Of a stretch of DNA of 64,000 nt, positions 10,928 through 21,689 are shown one piece after another (position 1 is the stretch's first letter; each line of letters opens with the position of its first letter). The notes under the pieces are model-generated. The model was not told where the DNA came from and ran no database searches. It saw only the letters and a list, made by a program, of their open reading frames with translations. The stretch comes from Actinernus sp. WN-2022 (Eukaryota; Cnidaria; Anthozoa; Actiniaria; Actinernidae). A program made the translations under genes and the position numbers. The stretch spans positions 83,480,861-83,544,860 of the forward strand of contig JAOWCC010000019.1 of assembly GCA_030867875.1 (NCBI GenBank), written 5' to 3'.

Positions 10928-11400
10928 CGGGGAGCCGGAGTGGTGCAGTGGTTAAGCGCTTCGCCTCTCACCTCTGTGGCCCGAGTTTGATTCCCACAAC
11001 GCGGCGCGACATGCACACCGCGGCAAAACGGTATGCTCCGCTGGCCGAAAGAACGAAGGCTCTGCTATCAAATTACCGAGGGCTTAGACGTTTTTCACTC
11101 ACAGTGAATTACGAATTAAGAAAACTTCAACCTGTTAAAGTCTTAGGCTTATCTTTTAAGTAGTTTCTTAGTTTTTGACAAAACAGTTCACATATGGATA
11201 CTTTCAAGCAGAAATTTTAAAATCATGGCATGTGCCTGTTGTTTCATTTCAGTTTTCGCGGCAAATTGGGGGCGGCCGCGCGCCGACAAGAAATAGAAAA
11301 TACGCATGCGCGTGACGTTTTGCCGCGGTGTGCGCCACATGTGAGTTGAGTTTGTTGGCATCTCACCCTTGCTCTGAGGATTTTTCTCCGGGTTCTTAAT
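10928..11400 (+). mobile_element. tRNA-derived SINE interrupted by a MITE
   Basis: The head has an A-box-like gtggtgcagtggttaagcg and a B-box-like gagtttgattccc at tRNA spacing. The SINE sequence is interrupted at about 11012 and appears to resume after 11333 with catgtgagttgagtttgttg and tttttctccgggttct, a body typical of this SINE type. The insertion is the TIR element listed next. Confidence 0.55.
11013..11333. mobile_element. 321-bp MITE with perfect 18-bp TIRs
   Basis: The left terminus gcacaccgcggcaaaacg is repeated exactly in reverse complement at the right end. There is no coding capacity for a transposase. A clean target-site duplication could not be assigned by eye. Confidence 0.7.
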
Positions 11401-12400
11401 TTAGCACGGAGCCTCGTATTGAAAGCTTTGTGTGTGACAAGTAAAGTATATCGCGGAAGTGGGCTATTAGTAGACCCTTTCCAGGGTCAGCAAGAAACTA
11501 GACACGTAAATAAAGTTGTTTATTTTATTATTATTTTATTACTCGGGCCAGCCCTTTGGCTGCCCGAGTCAAGAATCGCAAGTGTTTCTTTTTCGTGTTG
11601 CGAGTTGTCTCAACATGTGACAGGCTCAACCAATCAGATTCGACACCACTCGGGCGGGACACTGGCGGATCACGGGTCATCTGTACGATTGATCTAAGAC
11701 GGGGAAAGCAGTCGGCGTGGAATGAGAAGGTTAAAATTCGTCGAATTCGCTTTAAATCGCCACCAGAGAACAAGATTGAATATCAACTACTCTTCAAATC
11801 AGCTTTTTACAGAAATCTTCCTTTGGTGTTCCCTGAAATGACTACAACATGTGGCTTTGAAAAGGATTGAACAACACTGAAAGCCCATACCGAGATGTGA
11901 GAGCACAAGTACTGTACACAAGCTAGCTTCTGTGCATATCATCTGTTAATCCTCTCCTCCTTTAGGGATCATTGAGAAGCTCTTATTTTGTTGCTTTACT
12001 TCTCCATTGTTTTTCAAAATGTTCTGACTACAACACAGCGACTGATCTCGCTCCGCACTCTCTTCAAGCGCCTAGGCGGCTATATAAAAGTGCCAAGATT
12101 TTGAAATGGGTTTAGTTTCCATGATCGAAGAGAGCTTCGATACTGTATACAAAGCTATGACAGGAGTGAACATATGTTCGCTTAGATATTATTTCAGCAG
12201 CACTGAATTTTTATGTATTCTAATTTATCCTGTGTTGCTTGTTTCCTTTCCATTTACCGGGTAATTTGCCCACAGCTGATCTCAAGGCCAGCGATTATGA
12301 TTTAAATTATCCTAACTAAACAAAATTTAGGGCTTCCAATTCCCTTTTTAAAGGTGTTGATATACGCTATCTGAAAGAAAAAACCCGGCGAAAAAAAGAA
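11334..12400. other. Unassigned spacer with one perfect-looking hairpin
   Basis: At about 11542-11570, ctcgggccagccctttggctgcccgag forms a GC-rich stem-loop. A similar stem occurs at 17298-17324. No gene supported. Confidence 0.4.
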
Positions 12401-12404
12401 GAAC

Positions 12405-12545
12405 TAAAAAGAAATGGCTACAGCACGACGTATTCCCAGGAGGTCATCCATCCAGTTACTAACCTCGCGTGATAGGACGGATCGGACGAGAATGTGGCTT
12501 TACCGTCTGAGCTAAACTGCCGGAGGCCACAGGGAACCCACCTAA
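12405..12545 (-). mobile_element. 5S rRNA-derived retroposon fragment with tRNA-like A box
   Basis: On the minus strand the segment 12416-12475 closely follows the 3' half of eukaryotic 5S rRNA (ggttagtaactggatggatg, then acctcctgggaatac and gtgctgtagcc). Upstream of it on the same strand lies tttagctcagacggtaaagc, which resembles a tRNA A box. A functional 5S gene is excluded because the 5' half is missing. It is either a 5S pseudogene beside unrelated sequence or a composite SINE head. Confidence 0.55.
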
Positions 12546-13208
12546 GTCTGTCAAGGCTAATGCAAGTTCGCTGTTTTATTATTTTCTCCAGCATTTTGGC
12601 AAAGCTGACTTCTAATGATATCTACTGGCCCGAGTTCGGTTGGCAGTGCCAGACTCTTATTTTCTTAATTCTTTTATATTACATATGCCTAATGACAGCA
12701 AAAAGTAATTTACTTGTTCAGAAACCTTGTAAAACAAGATTAATTAAGTTAATTCAGGAAAATCGCACAATTTTCCTCACATTTTTGTTTTTTTGCCGCA
12801 CAATCTTCAAATGTTCCTGCACAATTTGCCTCAGTTTTTTCACAACCTATCCTGAGAAGCCCTGCCTAATGATCTATGAATACAAGTATTGTTTCTGTCG
12901 GAGAAGCAATTTCCAAAATACGAGCTTCGTTTTTCATCAAGCACCTTCAAACAATAAGTAATTTTTTTCGGTGTTTGGATCCCCTGATGACAAACTCACT
13001 CTTGTTTTGGAAATATTACTTAAATTTAATTTAGTACTAACCTGTCTTATTCTTTTGAGTACTTCTGGAGCTGAAATCAATTAAAATATACTCATTAAAA
13101 TACATGTACGTTGCACACGCCGCACTTTTAAATACATGTACCTTAGAATAATGGAGGCATTGATCAATATATTTTTCCTAGTCTAAATTATTGACCTACA
13201 TAAATTGG
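12546..13208. other. Unassigned AT-rich spacer
   Basis: A 155-codon open frame (12494-12961) has no recognisable domain and a composition like translated non-coding AT-rich DNA. Confidence 0.35.
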
Positions 13209-13386
13209 AAGCTACAATCCGTGACACTATTGATGGAACACTTTCGTCTTTTCCCTCCTAAATGTTGGGTAGAAGAATTGGGCCTTCTAGAGTCCCAACA
13301 TTGAGGGAGGCGAGGAAGACGAAAAGCCAGAGCGACTGTAAAATCGTGATTTTTCTGGAGTGTCCCACCTAAACTTGTCATCAATT
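13209..13386. mobile_element. Hairpin MITE, copy 1
   Basis: Shares about 175 bp with 15970-16150 (cactattgatgg(a)acactttcg ... tttttctg ... gtgtccca). Internally, cctcctaaatgttggg pairs with cccaacattgagggagg and the cttttcgtc/gacgaaaag arms extend the stem. No coding capacity. Confidence 0.72.
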
Positions 13387-13624
13387 GTCTCTGTTATTAA
13401 TTGGTGCAGGTATTGATTGACAAGCTATTAATGTTAGCAATGATGACGTGCAAAATAGTGATATGAGTTCACGTAAACGCTACGTGCTAGGAATGACGTC
13501 TACAGAATCTCCTTAATTTGCAGATTTACAATTATATAATTATCTCCTATATAGCTAAACTACTGTAGTATTTTAGAATTATACATTTTGCGCTTTAAAA
13601 AAATCACTCGCCCTGGGACAGAAA

Positions 13625-14697
13625 ATGGTTTTCAAATCTGCGATCGGCAGTGTGACACAGGGTCGCGTGTATTACTTACATGTATGCCAGATTCAAGGGC
13701 TGTCCATTCGTAAAGTGGCAAAAATGTGCAACATATCGCGAACACGTGTGAATAGAATACGTAATGAGGTTTTCCGAAAAAGAAATCTTTCAAAACACCG
13801 GCGAATAGAGGTCCACCAGTGAAGTTAAGTGAACGCCAGCAAAGAAGATCAAAGAGAGCTTTACACGAAACACTAAGAGAGATAGAAGGAAACTTTTCCT
13901 GTAACAGACTTATGCATGAAGCAGGGATTAACCTTGAAGACGTTTCCAAAAGAACAGTGTGTCGTTTTTAAATCGCCAGGGCTACTTTTATCTTCAATCC
14001 AGGAAAAAAGTTCTGATGACAAAGGATGATCTGCGGAATAGGGTAAAATTTGCAAGGGCTATGCCAAAAATTACAGCTCAAAATTTTGGTCGAGATATGC
14101 CGTTTTCAGCTTAGACGTACGGCATGCACTAGTTTTGCATACAAGAGTAATCCTTTAGACCTGGCTAGAGCACCAAGGGCACGAATTTGGAGAAAGAAAA
14201 ATGAAGGCCTGAAGATTGTCTGTGTAGCAAAAGGACGACAGGGACTTGTGGCAAACTGGTAAAACTTATCGTTGCTATATCGTACAACAGTGGTGTGATT
14301 GCGTGCAAACCGTATGAACATTTTCCAAGAATGTTTCGAGTTGTAAACAAGGTAGCCGATTCAGGATGGATATCCCTCACAAAACTCAGCCATGGTCAGG
14401 GCAGCCATTGCACGTACCAATTCCACATTGATGAAAATACCTCCGCGAAGCCTTGACCTCAATCCCATTGAAAATTTCTTCCATATTGTTGGTAAGAATT
14501 TAAAAAGAAATGCAATATTACAGAAAATAACGAAGGAATCGTATGAAGAATTCCAATTGTGGGTTATCGACACTTCGTGCCATACTTACACAAACAATCA
14601 ACAATTTAATAGCCTCAATGAGTAAAAGAATTTCACAAGTAATCGAGAAAAAAAGATGGCCGTATAAAATACTAAATGTGCAATGTAGTGGACACTA
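13625..14697 (+). pseudogene. Tc1/mariner-like transposase, multiply broken
   Basis: From the ATG at 13625 the first 65 codons form a helix-turn-helix-like DNA-binding region (SIRKVAKMCNISRTRVNRI). The frame then breaks near 13820. Further transposase blocks appear in changing frames: KLSERQQRRSKRAL (about 13825), an NRVKFARAM block (about 14040), RIWRKKNEG, then PPRSLDLNPIENFF (about 14440-14480) and a C-terminal NNLIASMSKRISQVIEKK (about 14605-14650). Order and length (about 350 residues) match Tc1-like elements. TIRs were not located. Frameshifts and stops make it inactive. Confidence 0.75.
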
Positions 14698-15010
14698 GAA
14701 ATTGTGAAAATTGCAGTTGTAAATCTCACGGAATAAAAATATTCACAATTCTTCAGGAATTGACCAGCTGGTTCAGTGACAATATGTATTTGAAATAAGA
14801 CGTAATTAAATAAATAAAGTCTTACAGTATATATTTTGAAATTAAAGCGAACTGAAACAAGCGATTACTGTAAAGAAATCCTGCATGGCGAACTGTTCCC
14901 AACAAGAAACTTACCCTTGTATTAATTAGGGGAGGGAGAATTTTTTTTTTTTTTAAAAAGGCTACATGTATCTCCCCCATGAAACAGTAAGGTTAAATTT
15001 AGGCCTTCTG

Positions 15011-15434
15011 TCACGTGACAACGGTTCACCACATGGTTCACCATTTCATTCGATAATGCTGACCAAAGCCATGGGAAACTCTCTCTAAAACCAACTTGCA
15101 TCGCTGACACATCCGAAATATTTTGCATTGCCGTATTATGAGTGACTCTAGCGAATAGTTTCGCGCACTTTCACACAGTACTCATGGTGAACCATATAGT
15201 TTAAATTAAAGTTAAGGTTTTTTTTTTTTATTGCAACGGTTCACCGTTGTGCACCGTCACGGTGAGAGAGTGCGCAAATATTGTCGCTAGAGTCATTCAT
15301 AATTTTATAATTTGGCAATGCAAAATATGTCAGATGTGTTAGCGATGTAAATTGGTTTTAGAGAGAATTTCCCATGGCTTTGGTCAACATTATCGAACTG
15401 AAATGGTGAACCGTGTGGTGAACGGTTGTCACGT
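15011..15434. mobile_element. Fold-back element with ~145-bp inverted arms
   Basis: The left arm (tcacgtgacaacggttcacc to gagtgactctagcga, about 15011-15153) is repeated inverted at about 15285-15434 with scattered mismatches. The about 130-bp loop itself contains gtgaacc/ggttcac repeats. Non-coding MITE-like element. Confidence 0.8.
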
Positions 15435-15969
15435 TACACCAACTATATGTCACGCTAACACTGGCAGAAAATAAGTTCGGCAAAGAACCGAGAGCGAGAT
15501 ATTTGAGTGAAATGAAAAACTCTCCAACGAACCCACATCATCTTTGCTTCGGTCTCGTCCAACACACCTCCGCGAACTAAGGACAGTTCTTTTGCGGTAA
15601 CTAATATTGATCTGTCCTTCGTGAACGCAATGTCAAACCTTCGATAGTGCTTTCCGAAGGAGTGTTGGGTCTCAGACGGCTCAAATGAAATGTACAACTC
15701 GTGTCGCGACATTTGTTCGAAGTTTAAAATTTCCCGCTCTCCCTTCAATCTTGTTATTTATTTTTAAATGTCAATTTCCCAGAGCCTTGTATTGCAAGGT
15801 ACAACTTTATTTATTTTCTTTTTTGGAATAATGCTACCTATGAATTACAGCTTCATAAAAAAGACATCTATTTGAATGAATTATTTATTTGGTTTTAACT
15901 GAACGCATTGCTTCAACCCCGATTTTTCAGGAAATTTGCTTACTCAGCATACCATTCATTCCAAACAAA
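15435..15969. other. Unassigned spacer
   Basis: A 97-codon minus-strand frame (15455-15748) lacks recognisable motifs. No other feature seen. Confidence 0.35.
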
Positions 15970-16150
15970 CACAATCTGTGACACTATTGATAGGACACTT
16001 TCGTCTTTTCCCTCCTCAATGTTGGGTAGAAGAATTGGGCCCTTTAGCGTCCCAACATTGAGGGAGGCGAGGAAGACTGACGAAAAGCCAGAACGACTGA
16101 AAAATTACGATTTTTCTGTTGTGTCCCAACTAATCTTGTTACCAATTGTA
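15970..16150. mobile_element. Hairpin MITE, copy 2
   Basis: Second copy of the element at 13209-13386 with the same internal stem (cctcaatgttggg / cccaacattgagg). The two copies differ by small indels. Confidence 0.72.
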
Positions 16151-16412
16151 GGCCACCAAACATATACCAAAGCTGGAGGTAAATTCAGTGTTCTTAATTC
16201 CTCTTTGTAACTTTAAAACATAACCTATTGCCTTCAGCCTGTATAAATATATTGTTATAAATTATGGCTTGGTAACTAGCTATGATTGGTCAGTTTGAGG
16301 TCCATAACTTCCCATACAGACTGCGAAATTGAAACTCATTTGCACAGCTAGCCAGTCTGTAACCATAAGTTATGAATCCTCTTTTTTTCCTCTTTTTTAT
16401 GGCCACGCTAGG

Positions 16413-16560
16413 CTATTTCAGCAGTTCTCGAGGGTTTTGCAGAGGTAATTTTCTCAACGACAGGAGATTTAGCTGGGAACGTGAATTCCATGTCTTGAAA
16501 ATTAGGTCCACCTTAAACAATACAAGGACTTATTAGGTACAGCGGAACTTCTGCTTAGCA
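16413..16560. repeat. Dispersed repeat (cagcagttctcgagggtttt)
   Basis: Related blocks lie at 19858-19995 and 27616-27755. Shared landmarks are gacaggagatttag, ttaggtccaccttaaac and ggacttatta. This copy is the most diverged of the three. Confidence 0.75.
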
Positions 16561-16652
16561 TCCATCCATCCACAGCTGAAATTATTGATGTGTTACCGGA
16601 GTAAATTAAACTACAGTGAACTGCAGTAATTAATAGCTGATATTACAGTGGT

Positions 16653-16860
16653 GTCTACGAATAGCAGTTTCAGCGGTATTGACCCAAATGCCTCACTTCG
16701 ATGTAATGAAGCGCCATTGAAACCATCATTCTTGTATGACACCAACACCCTCTAAACAAGCACGACTAATGTTTAGATACAGTTTGACTAGTGCTTCATT
16801 TTCATTATACATCGAAGTGAGGCATTTGGGTCAATACCGTTGAAACTGCTATTCGTAGAC
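16653..16860. mobile_element. 208-bp fold-back MITE with ~53-bp TIRs
   Basis: gtctacgaatagcagtttca at the left end is matched inverted at the right end; the arms extend through gacccaaatgcctcacttcg. The central part has no coding capacity. The target duplication is unclear. Confidence 0.82.
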
Positions 16861-18332
16861 GTAAAATAGAGATTACTTAAAGGGGCTGGGTCAGCGCTCA
16901 TTCGTTACCAGTCTATCGCACGGCCAAAGGCAAAATTTGATTTCCGACTCCGGGAGTACGAAATCAAACCTCCCTCCGAAGGAACCTTTCAGGAATCCAT
17001 TTCCATCGCTCTTATTTCGAACCTCTAAAACATTTTTTTTGCAGGAACGTTTTGTTTAGCATTCATTCTAAATGTAGAGTATTTCATTTTTACATTTTTT
17101 GTTTGAAATTCTGATGAATGAAGGCTCTGGAGGAAGGGGAGGTAAACGAGTCGGGGCAGGAAGAAAGAAAACGCCTGCCTTGAGGCAATTGACGAAAAAA
17201 ATAAATGACCGACACTGGAAAAGCCAACATGCTGCTATATACTTAAGCAAACAAATATTCAAAACTGGCGGGAGCTAAAGGCCAAGGAACTTTTGGTAGT
17301 GACTCGGCCTTCGCGGCCGAGTCACTTCAAGAGTAGTTGATTGAGATTGTTTCCACACGAAACGTTTAGTGTTTGACTCAAGGTATAACAAAAAGTAACG
17401 CCAGAAGATAAATAACATTGCCAAAAACCTTTTGCTAAAAAGCAATGTTTTATAAAACGGACAAAATGAAAGAAAAGAAAGAGTTTATTTTGCGACTTTT
17501 CTGAGCACAAGCCAAAACACACCAAAGCCAAGACACACTCACCAGCCAAAACACACCAAAGCCAAGACAAAGGACAACCCGAACTCACCTGAAAATGTTT
17601 TCCAGAACTGATCAAAACAAGGTAATAAAACATACCTGAAATTTAGCTGAACCTGCTACTTTGTCGGCTCTTCAAAAATAATTATTTAGGAAACAGCGAA
17701 GTTCGAGCCAAGCTATCTCACTGACTTTATTCCAGCGAAGCATTTATAAACACTTCACGAACGAACCAAGGCTTCACAACAATTATCATGAAAGGAGGCC
17801 AATTCCAACTCTCTTTACAAGTCTTTAGAACTCCAAACGATGGGAGTTTTCCGTTCGGCAAGGCAAGGAACGACGACTAAATTTGAAAACCGTCCGTTCA
17901 GCGTTCAAGCCAACACGGGACCAAAACCATGTTTCGCAAAATGTTGACGATTTTCACAAGAAATGGCGCCAGATTGTCCTAAGCGATGACAAGTAAACAA
18001 TCCCTAGTATTACATTTGACGAGGTGAAGAGTTTTTGTACACATTTAGCCGGACTTTCATTGCTGTATTTTCGGATAAATCGAGGTGAACTTCCGTAACT
18101 GAATTTTACTTTCTTACACAAAATCTACCCGCTAACATTGAAAGGGTTTCAATCTTACCCTCAACCAATCAGAAATGAGCTCTCATTGAACTGACCAATC
18201 AGATACAATGCTACTGTTGCTTGCGAAAGAAACCATTGCGATCGCAGAAGAATTTTGAATATTTATGATATGCTAATTACCTCAAGAGCATACTTACTGC
18301 GCACGGGCACCAGGTGATCCAGCCCCTTTAAT
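16861..18332. other. Unassigned region with short palindromes and a 34-bp tandem pair
   Basis: gtgactcggccttcgcggcc closing with gagtcac at 17298-17324 is a perfect 11-bp stem. A cacaccaaagccaaga-type block is duplicated at about 17507-17565. No gene recognised. Confidence 0.45.
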
Positions 18333-18444
18333 GGGAAGTGCTGGCGTATGGTATTTACGCACGAGTTTGTTTTCACAAAACAAACGAGCGAGTGAGTTTT
18401 GTGAAAACAAACAAGTGTGTAAATACCATACAAAAGCACTTTCC
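18333..18444. mobile_element. 112-bp hairpin element
   Basis: Outer arms (ggaagtgct ... ggtatttacgcac) pair with gtgtaaatacc ... agcactttcc. Inside, gtttgttttcacaaaac and gttttgtgaaaacaaac form a second, inner stem, so the whole element is a nested palindrome. Confidence 0.75.
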
Positions 18445-18911
18445 ATCTTGTAATTTGTTTATTATATACATACTGAGATTTTTCTCCAGTATCGAACAGG
18501 TTTTATTTAGGTCTTGTCATTGAACACGTACATTTGTAGCTTTCAATTTTTTGTTTTGCATTTCGTATCCGACTCAATGTAGACTAAAATTTATGCTCGA
18601 TACAATCAAAATGGAAAGAAAATCTTACTTTCTAAACTGACATCAGCCTTGAAATAGTTTTCAACATCAATATGACACTGTCTTTGATTCAACAAATAAA
18701 GTTTACAATTACAAGTTTACATCGTCAATAGATTAGTATACCTGCTTTTGTCCAAGTTGTTTGCTACGACTCCGGTTTCCAGACATCTCCACGACTTGTA
18801 GGTTTTCTCTGCTCACAGAATATTTACGATTTTTCAAATGTCGATGGTCTATGGAAGTTGTTTCACATAGATTATCTCAATATCTGTTGAGTTTCGCTTC
18901 TTCTTTGTCTC

Positions 18912-20107
18912 TTTGAGTAACTTTACGGCTGTTTCTCTAAGTTTTTGCTCTTGTGATTTTGTTTTCTTGGTCGATAATATACTCTCAATTGACTTGGAAG
19001 TTTTAACATCGTTAGTTGGCTGTTTACAGGTCAATATTACATTATTTTAAAAAAAAGTCAAAACCTCCAACTTTCGTAGTGAATGCAAGTGGCGCCTCCG
19101 ATCTCAAGTCGAGTTTGAAAATCCCGATATGTTTTGGCAGGTGTTTTCTGATTGGACGAAACGCTTTTCGCACGTGTGAAAAATTCGTTTCGCGATTCTG
19201 ATTGGCTAAGGAAAATTGTGAAGTGGGGTTTCGCATGAGTGATTCCATTCGTAAATCTCAGTATGTATGTGATAATGTAATCTCTGAATTTTTAACGAGA
19301 CCTGAAACAACCATGGGGCTGATCAAAGTCAGGAACCGGCTAATCCACAGATCGAATTGGAATTCAGTACTGAATTAAGGCGCCCACTGTTTTCAAGTAA
19401 TCCAAAACTATCTTAACTCATCCTTTCCCATAGAAAATTGTCATAAGACTTCAGTTGAATGTTGACCAGTACTATTGAAGGTCAGATTTTTCGGTAAGAT
19501 TGCAAACACAAACACAAACACAAAATGTAGCCAAGTTCGTCTGCTGAAATTTGAAACCAGCCAATTTGTCTGCAATTTGTCAATAAGGTTCCAAAACTGA
19601 AGAGTTTTATTTTTTATTGACTGGCAGTTCATATCAATTGAGTAGCCATAGAGAGTGTGTTTTCCAGACAGGGCTGCATTTTTGGTTTAGAGGATGCAGC
19701 AGGTATGCCAGGGTTGCTCAGTTGACTAGACTGGGATAGGCTGCAACCCCGTTTTTGAACAAAGATGGTGGGTAAACAGGTGTGGCTTATCTACAAGTGT
19801 TTACAGAACTGTACACTCCAGTTAGTATTTTTGTAGTACAATCAACCTACCTATGTCAGCAGTTCTCGAGGGTTTTGTAGAGGCAATTTTCTCACCGACA
19901 GGAGATTTAGATGGGAGCGTAATTTCCATCTCTTGAAAATTAGGTCCACCTTAAACAAGAAAAGGACTTATTACCTCTCCTAAGCATCCTCCCTTAATAT
20001 TGAACGAAACTGGCCACATAAGAGAACTTTCAAATGTAGTGATTTGACTGAGGAACAAACTCAACAGGTTTTTAGAAGCACGTGTCCTTAAGGGGCTATA
20101 TGTCATA
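18912..20107. repeat. Copy 1 of a ~1.2-kb dispersed repeat (copy 2 at 26549-27867)
   Basis: The two copies are nearly identical from gagtaactttacggctgttt to aaggggctatatgtcat. Differences are point changes and small indels, plus about 115 bp present only in copy 2 (about 26921-27036). No coding domain seen. High identity suggests a recent transposition or segmental duplication. Confidence 0.85.
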
Positions 20108-20333
20108 GAACTTTATTAGTATAGAACTTTATTTTGATAGGGTAACTCCTTCAGCTAATTACAAATTTAACTGTTATCAACGGAGGCCCTATACACAACT
20201 ACTACATCAATGATCAATATTTAAATAAACAAAATATACAAAAATCAAATTATACAGTTTACAATTATACGAATTTAAAACAAAAAAGGAGATATGAATA
20301 ATCAAAATAATAATAAAAAAGAAAACAATTAAT

Positions 20334-20864
20334 TTACAGACTTTGATTGTATACGATACAGCCATGATAATAAAACGACTTCATGCTGCATTCTAATTTA
20401 ACACTAGGGACATGTAGGTGATTGCTTCGCTTTGTCAACCTAGCCACAATATCTCTATTAAAGGTAAAATAGTTGTTAAAAAATTGAGGAACACGCCCCT
20501 GAAGGCAACGCTTTACTAACTTCAAGACATGCTTCTCACGCCGTAACTCAAGAGTGTCATATCGAAGATGTTCAATTGCGTCATCACTACTTGAAGTTCT
20601 CATAATTATACGGGCAGCACGCCTCTGAAGCCTCTCTATACTATCTACATTAACCCTGCCACAACAGCCCCAGACTTGATCACAATAGTCAAGGACTGGT
20701 ACAATGAAAGACTTATATATAACATTTGCAGTATGCATGCTGACGTTGTTCCTCACCCGACTTAGCATGCCTAATCGTTTCCCTGCCTTACTGACTAGGT
20801 ACTTTACATGGGCACTAAAGGTCAAGGCCTCGTGTGATAAAGCCGTGAATAAAATCTGTATCAA
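20334..20864 (-). pseudogene. 3' fragment of a non-LTR retrotransposon reverse transcriptase
   Basis: The minus-strand frame covers the region downstream of the RT catalytic box in Jockey/CR1/L2-type elements: HVKYLVSKAGKRLGMLSRVR, then IYKSFIVPVLDYCDQVWG, then IERLQRRAARII. The catalytic part is absent, so this is a 5'-truncated copy, as usual for LINEs. The sequence at 20108-20333 may be its 3' tail. Confidence 0.8.
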
Positions 20865-21250
20865 CAGTGAAGTGATATGATATCACTTAATAGAATGATG
20901 CAAGGCTGATTTGTACGGTTTGGGAATAATTATATGTGACCAATATTTCGGTTGGCCATCAGGGAGTTTACAAGTTGTCACGATATCACTTCACGGGTTG
21001 TATTGCCCAATCACATTTTCCGTAATAAATTACTTAGACCAATCAAATTGCTTTTATTATTTATTGCTGAATGCTGACACCAGCCTTCCGCGCTCGCTTT
21101 GCTGTTTTCTGAAAGTTTGAGGTTTGAGGTTTGAGGTTTGTAGTCATTTCTGAAGAATAAATTACACGGTTTCTTCAACAAAAGAAAAACACCACCAGAA
21201 AGGCTAACCTAGACTTTTTTAATAATAAAAAACCCAGGAACCTGAAGAAT
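20845..21250 (+). repeat. Degenerate copy of the 28535-28990 repeat (Crypton-like exon)
   Basis: tgataaagccgtgaataaaa, gatatgatatcac and the exon-like ggtttcttcaacaaaagaaa are shared with 28535-28990. In this copy the exon-like frame is destroyed by in-frame stops and a tandem gaggttt run (21117-21139). Confidence 0.6.
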
Positions 21251-21300
21251 TATCGCCACAACAATAGCGCTGCGCGTGAGTGACGTCACGAAAATTAAGA

Positions 21301-21324
21301 CCCCCCCCCCCCCCCCCCCCCCCC
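21301..21324. repeat. Poly-C tract, 24 bases
   Basis: Uninterrupted homopolymer. The length may be affected by sequencing or assembly. Confidence 0.9.
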
Positions 21325-21689
21325 GCATGACTCAGACAAACAAACCACTTTTCGCGTTAGAACTTACAAGAATTGACCAGCACTTCTTATTTTATTTTAT
21401 TTATGACATTCGGACACAAGGTCACGGGAGATGAACTAACAATAGGACTCGAAGTCCCTTACAAGGTTTGCCTCCACGCGAGCACCGGTCAGTGATGGTG
21501 GAAAACGTAGCAAAATATATATATATACGAAAAGTGATATAGACAAAGAATGAACGGAAACGATAATGGATAAAGAAGCTACAATACAATATATTTAATC
21601 TATTAGAGCGTAAAACCTAGAACAGCTATAGTTCCAGTGATAAAAGAAAAAACGCAAGCACTTATCAAAGCATAAGAGCAGCAGCTTAA

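Noticed and set aside
10684..11163. 159-codon open frame across repeat and SINE
   Set aside because: Its sequence is the translation of a TIR-element fragment, a SINE head and the left part of a MITE.
12416..12475. Functional 5S rRNA gene
   Set aside because: Only the 3' half is 5S-like; the 5' half is replaced by other sequence.
12494..12961. 155-codon plus-strand open frame
   Set aside because: AT-rich, Phe/Ile/Lys/Cys-heavy translation with no domain or conserved pattern; overlaps the 5S-derived fragment.
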